Source of the DNA: Zeugodacus cucurbitae
Taxonomy: Eukaryota; Arthropoda; Insecta; Diptera; Tephritidae
Length of the DNA: 64,000 nt
Reading direction: 5' to 3'
Assembly: GCF_028554725.1 (NCBI RefSeq)
Contig: NC_071669.1
Span: 48,873,501 to 48,937,500, forward strand
A model generated the notes under the pieces. The model searched no databases. It was not told the origin of the DNA and was given only the letters and a program-made list of their open reading frames with translations. Below, one piece after another: positions 51,701 through 64,000 of this stretch. Numbering within the stretch: the first letter of the stretch is position 1; every line of letters begins with the position of its first letter. The position numbers were made by a program, and so were the translations under genes.

Positions 51701-54120
51701 GTTTAATAATGCGCTCATATTTATTAGAACATACATAGTATAGGTATATATATGGATAAACATATACAACATATTGTTATTTGCTTTTCTAAAAATTACT
51801 AACCTCAATATTTGTTAACATGTTAGAAACCCAAGCGAATAAAAATTACTTTTAATGGTTATTTGAACTGCATAGGTCTTCAGGTGAACTGTACAACATT
51901 CTGAATCTGGTGCTATTGTGATATTATAACTAGGATATTATACCCACAGATTTTGATGATGGATGATGAATACTAATAGGTTTTGGAAATTATTTTAACA
52001 CATTTTTTTAAAAAGTGTCGAAAGTAAATAGCCCAACTCGCATATTACGTTATGATGAATTTAACTCCGGGTTCTATAAAAATAATAGCAAAAGCTCCTT
52101 AATGGCTACCCATATTTCTTATTCATTTGTGGGCATTGGAATAAATGCAATATGTTCAAAAATAATACCGGATTCAAATAGCATTATCGTTAAAAATCCC
52201 GATATGTCAGCACTCAACAAGATTCATAAGTAACACAAGACCAAAATTGTTTGTGAATTGTTGCCTTTATAAATCTCAGTGAGTATGTGTATGTATGTGT
52301 GTAAATGCAACAATGTATGCGTGCATTTATTTGCACCAAAAATGCTAATGACTTTGATAATTCGGTTAAAATGTCATAAATATACTCACCGGAGCGAGCA
52401 CTAACATGCCAATTCATCAAATCAAATGGCAACAAAAACAAAAATACTCAGACACACATATCAATCTGTTTGTTTTATGTACGAGCATGTGTTGGCAAAT
52501 TTTATTTATTCAAATCACAGCGCAGACAAAACGTTGCATTTCTCTTCATAAACCCTTTTTAGTTATAAAATCAAATGCTAATGTTTACTTTTTGGCAATG
52601 TTGTTACTGTTATTCATTGTTGTAATAATATGATTCAAAATTTTTTGCAATTGTTGTATGCATCAAAAAACCGCCAGCAAAACCGTCAAATTGGCATAAT
52701 TATTTGAATTTGTATGGCGTGTGCGAGCATTGTATATAATTTTTCGTTTTTGTTTTTGTTTCTCCTTTTGTGCAAATTCTGCATTATGAGCTTTGAAGCG
52801 GGCGTAACGGCGTGCTGCAACAGTGCTCGCGAATATACCAAAAAGGAAGTCATAATTTTACGTTTCGTTGGCGTTGATTGAATTGATTTATTGCAAAGAC
52901 TTTTGCGTGGAAAATTTGCATGAAATGCAAAAAATTTAAAATTAAAAACCTGACTTTTTTTCTCGACCTTTTGGCACTTTCTATTCGGTTATCTTGTGTA
53001 TTTGTATGTAAAATTTAGATTTTTTGCATTTTAGTAAGATGTTTTGGCGGCAGGCACCGTACAGCTGGTTTGAATTTTAATTAAACGATCGCTACGGATA
53101 TAAAATATTCCATGTAAAATAAAGAAATTTTAAATCCTTATGTCTGTATAAGTTTTCGTAAAAAAAAAAATAAACATAGTATGTGCAAAATTTAGACAAA
53201 AAAATTGGGTAAATTCCGCATAAAGCGAATAATATTGAAACTTCGTTTATAAAAAAATATAAATTTCGTAAATCTTCAGTTTTCGAAAAATAATATCTTA
53301 TGATTTTTCAGTACCTTTAATAATTACTGAATTTTCAATAGAATAGAATATAATTTTTAATAATTATTGAATTTTTAATAATTATTATTTTCTTTTTTTT
53401 AACAAAAAATAAATTTTTGGGAAAAATTAACTTTTGACATACATGTGTATTGATATTTCGAAAAATTTTCCTTCTTAGTAATTAAAAAATCGTTCGAAAA
53501 TTATTAAATGATCAAATCTTATTATTTCTTTGATGTTTGAATAAATTTGAAAAAATGTCTATTTCGAAAAATATTTAATTTTCCATTTCTTTTTTTAATT
53601 GTACTCACTTTGAAATAGATTCGCCGTAGATTCGAGTATGCCGCGCAGACTATTGGTATGATGATGTAACAGACGTTCAAATTTTTATGTAAGAATATAA
53701 TATTTAATGAATACTCGTATATACATTTACATAGGTACATATATATATATGAATGTAATAAATTATATTTCGTTCCATTCAATAAAATTTTAGATATAAA
53801 TTCCAAATAAGAGGCTTTCAAAAACAGTATGAGTTTGCGCTCAATTCAGCTGCTGACTTTTCATAGTAAAACCGCTCGGGAGAAGTGGTACTTGTCATAC
53901 CACATAAATACTCATGTAGAGCGGGGAAGTTTTTTGAATGGCTTTGCACTCATAAATTCTTTTTTAATTGAAAATACACAAATATTTTGTTTGGATTAAA
54001 TTCATCTGTAATTGCAGTTGAAAAGAGTTTGAGTATTTTTGAAGGAATGTTGTGTGTGATTAATTTTGATTGGTTTTGAAGCATTGATAGTGATTTCAAT
54101 GCGAAGACCCCTCTTCTCGA
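45732..54120. other. Intergenic sequence, no gene seen
   Basis: More than 8 kb without a supported gene. A GC-richer patch at 46030-46500 lacks coding features. Very AT-rich sequence at 53290-53420 contains near-tandem TTTTTAATAATTATTGAA units. Short frames throughout show no domain or splice context. Confidence 0.4.
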
Positions 54121-54124
54121 GGTC

Positions 54125-55046
54125 TATATAATCGGGATGATTCGATGAGCCAGTCGAAGAGTGAGTGCTGAATGAACATTAGATAATTAAATCTCAGGAC
54201 CCTGTTCAGAGTCACTTCGAGAAACATACTTAAATTTCCGTTTCTAGAGAGTGAGAGACCAAAGTTTTCGTAAAAAAATGATGAATTGCATAATCATTTC
54301 AGCAACAGACGTAGTACAACAAAAAAACTACTAGAATAATGACACCCTCACAGTAAACTATTATAACAACAAAGCTACAACTATGTGTATGTGTATTGTT
54401 ATAGCCTTCATCGCTTCACACTCAGCTGATGCCAGTGTCGAAAAGCTTCCGGGCTTTGCGAGCAAAAACGGAAGGGGCGGAGATGCCATCATTTGCGAGC
54501 AAATTGAAAAATTCAGTAAATGCGGATACACTCACACAATTAAAGTTAAATATAAATGTAGAAAGTGTTGCACGCAAAAAGAGAGGAAGGAGAAAAAGAA
54601 AAGTGCGAAATTGGAAAAGTGTCTGCCGCCGCTTGGCGCCAATCGGTGTCAAGGTGCGTGCATGTGGGTGGGCGACGGTGTTTTTCAACTTTACTGCCAG
54701 GCACGTAGTTGCCACACAATGCAGCTACAACTTTTTTTTGACATCGTTTTGGATTATTTCCAAATGTCACTGCAATATGTGGCACATGCAGGCGCCATTA
54801 CTTTGCAACATAAAGGTGCACATATGCACACTCGGCACTTCACTTGTGCGGCAACTAACTGCAACTGCAATAACAACAATACAACGAAACACCAAAAATA
54901 CTCGAGCGGCCTTTGTGAGAGATTTGCATGATTTGCTTAAAAAGTGTTGCTGCATGCAACACTGCGTCCACTCGAGTTGCAACAGGACCATCACATTGCA
55001 ATTTTCGGCAAAAGTGTGTGAGTGCACAGTTGTTAACTGTGACTGA
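54125..55046 (+). other. Low-stop region with TATA/initiator pair and two long overlapping frames
   Basis: TATATAA at 54125-54131 is followed 27 bp later by GCCAGTC (A at 54152), a passable TATA/initiator pair. Downstream are two plus-strand ATG frames. One runs 54383-54931 (182 codons), with a short hydrophobic N-terminus MCMCIVIAFIASHSADA that could act as a signal peptide and a Cys/Lys-rich body. The other runs 54429-55046 (205 codons) in another frame with a basic RKKRGRRKRK stretch. I recognise neither. Minus-strand frames are open here too, so the cause may be base composition rather than coding. An unspliced lineage-specific gene or a non-coding transcript are possible. Confidence 0.2.
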
Positions 55047-55514
55047 AGTACCGGAGAGGCGTAAATAATAAATGGCGGCAAAACACTTAACCTTGGCCGA
55101 GCTGTAATGACTAACGGGGGAGCACGTTTACAACAGTGGTTTAATGATGATGCTGTTTTCTAAGAGCTTACATTTGCTTATATTTTCAGAGCAGAAATCC
55201 TGAAGAAGCGTTAGCGTGTTAAATATTAATGGTCCTCGAGGATTTTCAAATCATCTCACAATTCTTAAATAAATTCAGAATTTTGGACCCGGTCCATTTC
55301 TCAGCTAGATTAAATTTAGATTTAAAGGATTGCTAGGTTTATAGGTTTTTAGGTAAGATACTACGACATGCCATCAATGTCGGGTCGGATTTCAAATGAT
55401 ACCAGTGATGGAAATCGCATTTTTTCTGTTAACCGGAATATATATATATTGACACGATCGTTTACGAACACTATGAAAACCCATATTTTGTTTATTATAT
55501 TGTTAATTATTGTT

Positions 55515-55515
55515 A

Positions 55516-55546
<31 letters not shown>
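55515..55546 (+). repeat. (TTA)n microsatellite
   Basis: About ten uninterrupted TTA units. It is likely to vary in length between individuals. Confidence 0.9.
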
Positions 55547-55547
<1 letters not shown>

Positions 55548-58143
55548 ATAAACGTTCTTTAATAGAAAAGTGTTCCATAAATATTTGTGAAATTCCACAG
55601 TCTCCTGCTCTTTCAAAAAGCTATAAACCAAAACATTATTCTGTGCTTGGCAACAATTGTGGCATGTTTTCCGCCTGAGAGCTGAGAAGACCAACGAATC
55701 GCCAGCTGGTAGACGGCGCGTTGCAAAGCGATATAACCTGCATTCGGACGACGGCAGCTGACACATATCACACCACAATGCCTATCGGCTGCAGTTGCTA
55801 GGATATTTTGTAGGTTTCGGCATGTCAGAGTCGACATTTGGCAATCGTAGCAAAATACAACATGACATTTGAATTGATTTTGGAAATCTCTTTTGAAACT
55901 TGCAATTGTATCTGTCGTTTGTGTTTCTAAACGCTACAAATTGTTGTGATGTTGCACATACTCATGTGGAAGGAATATCAGAATCCGTATCTGTGTTCCC
56001 GTTTGTTGTTGTTTTATTCGGGCACCAAACATGAAAAATGCAAGTATTTTGTTGTCGAAGATATAGAAAAAGTATGTTCTTTTTGTAGTTTCTATGCTTT
56101 GCAATGTTTTGTGTGTATTTTTTATGCAACTTTTACAGACATTCGGTCAGCAATAGAAGGCAAAATCATGAGCAACATTGCAAAGTGGAAACGTGAAAAG
56201 GCTCGGGCAGCCGTAGAGTGAGGACAAACGTGATGTGGTTCCTCAGAACAGGCGGAATATGTTGTCAACTCTGCGGGTTTTAAATACGAGTACGTCGTAT
56301 AGGGTGGTCCTTAAAGCGTATTTTCAACCATTAAAAATTAAATTATTTTCATTGTCGAGGTCTAGGAATTTAGACAAGACCTATGTGCCATCTATAAGCA
56401 CTGCGGCCAAATATTTGGATTGGAAACTCCGATATGATCTTCAAGAATTAAAAGCAAATAATGACATTTTGAAAGTGACAGAAATAGTAATACATGATCT
56501 CGGACGTTATTCGGTCTTAAGTCACAGCTAATGACACATACGATGATTTTCGTAACAAGTTCAGACATGTTCACCCAAACTAAGGACCCAATAAGAAATT
56601 GTTTTATATTACTTTTTAAAGAAGCGAGTATATGTATGTACTACCCTGAAATATTATATATTTCTTCGTAAACAACGTAGATCAGCTAGTCGAACCAGAA
56701 GTTTGCAAGTCAGTCGCCCTCTTTTATCCATTGCAAAGCCAAGTGAAAGCAAATGAATTGCCAAAGAGAAGAAGGTGGAAAAGTAAAGAGCTTAGCAGGA
56801 GCTCAAAGAACGTTTGGTATTTGTATCAATGCAATGCACCGGATATTGAGTTGGTCCGTGCTTCCTAATTTCGTTTTCTTTATCAACTTTATTGCATTCG
56901 TTTGCGGTTATTTATGCAGAAGCACACTTCGCTTTTCCTTAGTCTCTTTGGCCTCTGTGGTTTGGCAGTTGGCAAACTTTCGAGGATACACTCACAGCTT
57001 ACTGACTGAGAAAATCAACGGGTAAGTGTGCTGAGTCAGCAGCGTAGGAAGTATACAGGTGGTTAACAATTCTTTGATGTTTTTAGTTCGAAAAAAAGTT
57101 TTCAGGTGTCATCGTCACAATCAGTTTCGAAGTTTAGCACAGTCATATTGGAATACTGATAGAAGAGTATTATGTATATATTTTTCACTTTCAAGATCGC
57201 GGAATATTTTGTGAATTTAATTGATTAAATGCGGAATAATAAAAACGGAGTTGATTGAGAAGAGTTTTGTGAATTAGAGTAGGTTAGAGAGCGTGAATAT
57301 TTATGAGTAGTACATAGAGTAGATATTAATTATTCTCTTGCTGTTCGGTAAAAAAATACCTTTAGTAGATGCTTCAAAGGATGTCAGTTCTCAAATTGCT
57401 AAACCATAAGTTCAGTATTGCTCTTTCACGGGCTGGTTGACTAGAAATGGGCTGGGGTATGAAGAATGGTACAAATTGTCTAACTTTAGTTTAACTCTTC
57501 CAATGTTTTACCGCGGTGCTACAAAAGTTAATCGAGTAGAGTAGAGGTTTGCTTTGAAAAGTGGAAGGTATCCTTATCAAATTCAAGCTTGTATTGAGTT
57601 ATTTAAATATAAAATTAAATTAAATATATTTTCCACTTTCCTTAAACTTCTTATTTAAGCGTTTTAAATGTAAATAGAAATGCTTTAGAAATATTCAACT
57701 CTGGCCGAGCATTGCCAACTGTCGCAACACATTTGGTAATTGGATTACAAGCGGTGAGTGCACTTGGCTTTAGCGCGCGACATTGACACTTCGTCGCTGA
57801 ACTGTGTCACTGCGCACATGTAAAACATGTAGATAAATTGCATGGCATGTGCGCCTCAATGTATGCTTGTGTGAAAATGTTCCTTTGTCTGCTTATTTCT
57901 TTGCATTTACCATATAAATATAAGCCGTTGTGTGTACTCGTAAGTAATTAGGTTCGAAAAAGCAGTCGTTGTCGCATAAAATTTGACCATACGCTGAGTA
58001 TGGAATATGGTTGGAAATTTTTAAAAGACTTTAATTTTTTTAATACTTTTCAATATTATTGGCATTAAATTTGTTTAAGTACTTGTTGTTGGACCAGTTC
58101 ATTATATTGTAAGTTCGTTTGATCTTAGGTTTCCACGGCTAAT
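55547..58143. other. Intergenic sequence, no gene seen
   Basis: The plus frame at 56235-56531 reads through a TAGGGTGGTCCTTAAAG word that resembles the end of some fly transposons, but no matching inverted end was found nearby. No domain or splice structure is visible. Confidence 0.4.
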
Positions 58144-59350
58144 TTGTTATCTGCCACATGTTGGGGCACATACACCATTACAATAATTTGTGTATATTGC
58201 TTGGCCTTCCGCGAAGCTTGTTTCACTGTTGTCTTTCCGAGTATGTCAGCAGCAGAAGTTAGCAGCTATTCAATCGAAAGCGTTACGTATTGCACGTTGC
58301 GCGTTGCATGTTTGTGGCAATTGCAAACTGAGCGTGGTATAGTAGTTGTGGATAGGCGACTTGCGAACGCCACAAATGGTAGGTGCATGCCACAAAAAAG
58401 TCCAAACAATGCAGGCAAAATAATAAAAGTGTGGCAACAACAATAAAGCAGAAGCTCGTTTGGAAAGTGGAGGAAAGTGGAAGAAGCAAATTAGAGCGTT
58501 CCATTTTTGCACACGCGCGCAAGGACGAACAAGCGCATGAAAGCGCGAGTCAACGAGTCGTGAAGTGAGGTAGTCAGCGGCAGTAACAATATACCGGGCC
58601 AACAACAAAACAGTCAAAAGTGCTGCAACTGTGTGTAGCAATATCATAAAAGTGGTACAAGTCAACGTGGGCGCACGGCACTGTGGAAGGATGTGCTGCA
58701 ACTTTAAAGTGGCACGAAGGCTAACTCGAACACACACACTCGTAGTTGTTCACACCAGCGTGCCTTATGGCAGTCGACTGCGCGATTCACCGCAACTCCA
58801 CAAAATCTCTCGCCGCAGCGCGCGATTGTGCAACATAATTTAAATTCTGCTGTTGCGGCAAGCGTAGCCACAACAACTATTGGCATTAACAACAATTGCA
58901 TAGTTGCAACAACAAATGACAGCGCTATTGTTGCGTGTTTTGTTTACAAACAAACAACTTTTTGGCGTGACAGTACGCGGCAGGACCAAAACAAGCACGC
59001 CGCGCCGCACAACGCGTATACAAAAACGCGCTTGTGTGCGTAACAATCAGATTATGAAGCATTTATGACGCGATGTTGCATGTATGGCAAGGTACAAGAG
59101 CAACAAATGAGCGCGTCGGCACACTTTTGCAACGTTGCCACCGTTGCAATTTCGCGCGCCTTTTGGCAATCCATTTTGCTATTTCATTCATCCATTCATT
59201 CATACGAAATGAGCTCGTGCGCAAAGTAGAACGCGCATAGCCGCAGCGGATGGCGTCAGGGTGTTTGTTGCTAGGTGACAGGAAATGCCTCGGTTGGCGC
59301 ACTATTAAATATGCCTCGGTCGCGAATACACACATTGCGTTGACTAACAA
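58144..59350. other. CpG- and CAACAAC-rich patch, possible regulatory region
   Basis: This 1.2 kb is clearly richer in G+C, CpG and CAACAA/GCAAC words than its surroundings and therefore has several long but unrecognisable frames on both strands (for example 58270-58737, minus). The texture resembles the 21456-24200 region before dally. It could be a promoter, leader or enhancer. No core promoter or splice pair stands out. Confidence 0.25.
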
Positions 59351-59560
59351 ATGAGCAGCGGAAAGGTTTCGCGTTGAATAACCGTAAATGCCGCTATGAG
59401 AAAAGCTTACATACATAGGTGTTTAGTGTGTGAAATTTGTTGAAAATAAAATAATGGGTGACGGATCGTAGGTTAAATTATTATTAACATTGGTACTTTG
59501 TTGATTGTTTTTTGACCCCTGATACCACTTATTGTCTTTCTTGAACAGGATTGCTATTAT

Positions 59561-59713
59561 AGAAACAGAGAGAGTGAGAGGGAAATAAAGATTGAGAAAG
59601 CGAGATAGGGAAAGAGCGAAAAATGAAGCTAGACAGAGAGAGGTGCTATCAAAAACCAGAGAGAGAAAGATAGAGAAATAAAGGAGAGACAGAGACAGAA
59701 CAAAAGAGAGAGG
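59561..59713 (+). repeat. GAGA-rich polypurine tract
   Basis: About 150 bp consist mainly of GAGA, AGAGAG and GAAA words on the plus strand. It contains many possible GAGA-factor sites and could also form unusual polypurine structures. Confidence 0.7.
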
Positions 59714-62700
59714 GCTATGTATGAAGAGTGAGTCATGCAAAATTCTCATAGGATCCTGTTGCTAGGCACTTTTTACATACGGAACTCATATGTCAATGTA
59801 GAAGAAAGGTCTGAACTGAGGATTGAAGTCAGTTGTGTTGAGGGAAAAATTTAGGATTAAGGTATAAGATTTAGACATTTCCAAAAACTAATGTCTCATA
59901 ATTTTGGGTGCTTTACAGAAAATGGACAAGTCTTTCGGCTGTGATGTGGTGAAAATAACTGGCCACAGTTCTTTTAATACACGACAAATTACCTTGTTCG
60001 ACTTCGCTATTGTCAGATGCTGAATCGACGGAAAATTATTTCATTTGGTCAAGATGAGGAGATGAGTGGAAATTGGTTTCAAGAAGTATGACTCTTATTT
60101 TTAATAACTTTAAAGAAAGTTTAAAAAGTACTGAGCTTATAAAAACCTTTCTTTGAATAAATAAAAATTTATTGATAGTACAAAGGATTTCTCATTTTCT
60201 CAATCAAATATTTGCCATAAAACTTTTAATCGCCATGTAAACACTAATCGCCAGACAACTTTTCCTATTATTTCCGCTTATTTGAAATTTGAAAAACTAT
60301 ATTTTCGCACATATATGTATGCTTATACACACACTGCTGACAACTTGTCTAAATAAGTATCCGCATACACCACTAAGCGTTTTCATTAGGCGCTATTTGT
60401 TTGCCTCCACTCAACACTAACAATTTGGAATGCGAATATTCCGCCACACAGTCTGCCATAGTTTGGATTTCGTTCACCCACATATTGACACACTCCTCAC
60501 ACACTGCCTTACGCAAAAATTTTGGTATTTATGAACGTATTGAGTGGGTTATTTGTTTAATTCTATGTGTGCATCTGATCGCCTATAATGTTTACGTGCG
60601 CTAATGATGCTATTAAAGTAATTGAAAGGTTTTTAATTGCTGAATTTATGATGTAAGAAGTGAGAGTATGTGTGTGGTAGAGAGAGTCAGAGAGAATGGG
60701 TTAGTACATATCCTGTAAGAATGAATGATGAGAGTTTTGAACTGACAAAATTGTGTGCTAATTTGTATCGGTTTGAGGTAGTCTATAAACGAGAAATGAA
60801 TGATCGAGATAAATGGCATTCTAAAGGTAGAAAGATATATGAGTTTCATGAATAAGTGTTAAATCCATTTATTTTCCTACAGGGTATGAAGAGATTGGGG
60901 TATATAATGAGGGTATTTTGAAATAATAAATGGCCTAATAGAAAGCGAAGCTTATTCATAATGCATAGAATCTGCTGCACTTTTAGCTTAGCAGCCGGCC
61001 TGGTGGTGGAACTAACTATGAGACAGCAGGCGTCCAGCTGAGCAGAGTTGCCACTGACAGAGCTTATGTGCACAGAGCACGGTGCAGTGGTAAAATCAAC
61101 ATATAGAAAGCTATGCAATTATTCAACACGGGTGGAGGGGAGTACATTTATTTGTTGCATAAATGATGGAAATAGGCGACTTGCACTTTCCATTTCGAAT
61201 TTTGCCATCATCCACCTTATGCAAGCAAATGCATGCCACAGATATTTGTTAGTGCATATTTATGTAAGAGTAATTTCACTAATTATGCTGCTGGCTTAAT
61301 TAGGATTCTGTGGTCGCATGCCAGTGGTGCACAAACACAAGCACACAAATAAACATACATATAAGCCGAGCAGACGCCCAAATCTTGCAATAGCAAAGGG
61401 TGGGTGTGGCAGCAGCAACGAATAATAGTGCACTTCAATGTAAATGCGATTCATTGTTCATTATAAAGCGCATTTGTGGTGGGAGATTTCGGAATTTTCG
61501 AAACAAAATAACCACACTTGTGTGTGAACCATATTTTGGCTGGGTTTGTTTATTTGGCCATTCGTTGAAATTGTGTGCTCGATTTGGCAAATATTTATTT
61601 GGCTTTAATCAATGACATTACCATAGCATGTATTTCGTTTTTGATATCATATTAGTGGAATTCAATGAACAACACGAAAGCGATGACAATGAGAGAGTGG
61701 CGGCATTAATTTAAGCTGAGGGCTTGCATTACTAGAGTCTCGTTAAAACAAACTCGTGTTCACTATAAATAATTCAAAAAAAAAAAATAATAATTTTAAA
61801 TTGTTTTGACGGCTAATTTTTAGTGACTAAGTCCATTTCTAACTGTTTGACGGTATTAATAAACCAAACCGTTGTACTTGAGGAAAATCAATGAAATTCT
61901 TTGGACCAGAAAGTTACTTAACGTGCCTAATGATTTATAAATTTGTAGGGGTGATTATATGTAGGAAACAATATTTTAATTAACTGCTTTATATTAAAAT
62001 TAAGTTAAAGAAGTTCGAGCAAATAGGTTCTGCAATGAAAATAAGACGATCTGGAGCATTTAGAAATTAAATGGATCTAGGTCCTATCTTTATATATTGA
62101 ATATGTCGAGTAAACAATGCAATAGTCTATCACCGCATATCAGTTAGTTTGTATGAAAGGTATTGTTGACAAATATTTAATTATATAGTTAAGATGTATG
62201 TGATTGGCGTTCAACCGATAGCCGGTTATAGCCGATATAGTTAATAAGGTTCAATTACGTTATCATAATACTATTTTTCATTATTTCCTCGAAAATAATA
62301 TTGGAATCAGGTGATTATTCGACGATCTCGAGTTCTGTAAGACTTTAACACTCTCATTGTTGTTCTGAGCCATTGTTGCCGTTTGGGAACCCCCTATTTT
62401 TTATTTACGACGAAATGAGTTTGCAATTTATAATATATCTTCCATAAGTTCCCACTTCGGAATCTTGTGTGTGTAATGTAATACGTTTTAATTTACGTTT
62501 TCAACACTCGTAATTGTTCGTAAGTGTGAAATTGCGTGTAGAAATGTATATTACAAGAAAGTGAAGATCAATGAAAATTTGCAGCACCGCATGGATCGAC
62601 AGCAGACAGATGGGTCGCCCCATTTGGTATGCCAAGGCAGTGCATTCGTTGTTGAATTGCGCACAATTTCAAGTGAATCGAAATGGTTTGAATCCAATAT

Positions 62701-64000
62701 CGAAGGCAAATCGAAATGAATTGCGCAATCGCACATCAAGCGATAAATGCATTTATGTAAATATATTGATGGTTACATATGTACATATTTACATATAAAT
62801 GGCTTATAATGCGGATGCATATTGATAAATATGTTTATGCATATGCATGTGTTTGTTTATAATGTATCTGGGAATCGCACGCTGTATGAGTGCGATGAAT
62901 TGGAGCCGAACAGCTGCAAGTCACTGCAGTTTGCCCCCAGGCCGCACCCCAAATTTATATGCGAGTGTATGTGTTTGTACTCATTAATAAAATAAACGTG
63001 TGAGAAATGAAATATTGAAAAATTGTTACACATTTGTATGTCAAGCAGACAAATGGAGAACTGCAGACAGCAACAACAAGTACAATGGATCATATGTATG
63101 TGCATTCATAAAGTCTCTGCCATATGTGTCGTGCAACAAAGACGTGCTTTGTATTATAAATTTGTTATTTATTGATTTTTTTCCACAGATTGCATATAAT
63201 TTTGGACTAACTGACATACTGACACATGTACATGTATTTTTGTGTGGCTGTGTATGGAAAGTGCATAAGCAGCGCCTAACCTTTAATAGCATTATAACAC
63301 ACAATGAGTTAATCATATTGATCGTTTGATGCAATTCCATTGAAATGTTTTGAATTTACGGAAGAACTCTGTATATGTTACTAATGAATACAATATAATT
63401 AAATGCAAAGAAATCACACTTTGACCTTCACATGTGTGAGGTGAATAATAAAATTGATCAATAATGATGGAAACTTGAATGGGAAAGAAAAATCTTAATT
63501 ACAAAACGATATTGATGAACTGAAGACAGGCTATTGATTAAGTAATTAAACAATATTTTTAACCCGCTGAACCCAAGCTCTCAAGCGTTTTGTCAGTTCA
63601 ACTTGTATCGAATATCATAAAACCAATTTATCCGAACAGAACAGATCGCCACCATTCTGTGGTACAATAATGGCTTATAATTTCACAGCTGATTAAATAC
63701 CTAAATTGCAGAATTGCCAGTAGTTTTGCATATGTATAAAAATTAACTTTCTTACATCGTGATCTTATATAATATGTCTCTTCATTCCAAGAGGTAAGTC
63801 ATAGAAAAATATTAAATTTTGGAAGATAGTCCTCCATAGTTACTTTGATTGGATTTTTGAACGAATTTTGTGTAGAAAATACACCTAGCACATGTCTAAG
63901 TTAATAAAAGAGAAGAGAGGAAGAGGATTGATCGGAATACTATAGAGACACAATTTTACTTCAAATTCCAAATTACATCTTATCGAATATGTAAAACAGT
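59714..64000. other. Intergenic sequence, no gene seen
   Basis: AT-rich non-coding DNA. It includes the TTTTCCTACAGGGTATG word at 60872-60888 shared with 42941-42957. No frame shows a domain, and no RNA gene was recognised. Confidence 0.4.

Noticed and set aside
56235..56600. Possible small transposon starting at TAGGGTGGTCCTTAAAG
   Set aside because: No matching inverted end. The closest candidate, AAGGACCC near 56581, matches only a few bases.
58270..58737. 155-codon minus-strand frame
   Set aside because: Lies in a CpG-rich stretch where most frames are open. No motif, no convincing start or splice signals.
1..64000. CRISPR arrays, bacterial operons, tRNA or rRNA genes
   Set aside because: Nothing with the required repeat-spacer pattern, cloverleaf boxes or conserved rRNA sequence was seen. 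The DNA is clearly insect nuclear.

Overview
The window is nuclear DNA of a higher fly, most likely a tephritid fruit fly. It is AT-rich and gene-poor, with short introns bounded by GT/AG and scattered transposon remains. Two observations point to tephritids: a coding exon that reads as the amino terminus of the glypican Dally, and a complete DD41D mariner-type element of the rosa kind, which was first described in Ceratitis rosa. Both assignments come from recalled family features; no search was run.

Layout. Bases 1-20773 look like one uninterrupted dally intron on the minus strand. No further dally exon is visible there. This intron holds two DNA transposons. The first (1770-4041) has unusually long, roughly 435-bp terminal inverted repeats, CACTG ends and a decayed transposase gene. 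The second (13879-15201) is a compact rosa-like element with an intact 361-residue transposase and TA target-site copies. The first coding exon of dally is at 20774-21122. Its 5' untranslated part runs back to a strong splice acceptor at 21454-21455. The next 2.7 kb (to about 24200) has the look of a promoter and non-coding leader.

Bases 24200-64000 are mostly intergenic. They hold a degenerate dispersed repeat (about 25024-26300). At 36683-37353 lies a three-exon, secreted, cysteine-rich gene related to peritrophin-like chitin-binding proteins. It has a TATA/initiator promoter and GATA sites, but one in-frame TAA. Facing it tail to tail at 37582-38136 is a badly broken paralogue. Further on are a 5'-truncated LINE fragment with one nonsense codon (41037-41522), a 100-bp foldback hairpin (45632-45731), several simple-sequence tracts, and two stretches of low stop-codon density (54383-55046 and 58144-59350) that may be regulatory or transcribed but resemble no known gene.

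The genes here do not form a pathway. Dally is a cell-surface heparan sulfate proteoglycan core that modulates morphogen signalling. The peritrophin-like pair would belong to gut or cuticle biology. The rest is mobile DNA. I found no CRISPR array, recognisable tRNA or rRNA gene, or undescribed multi-gene system.
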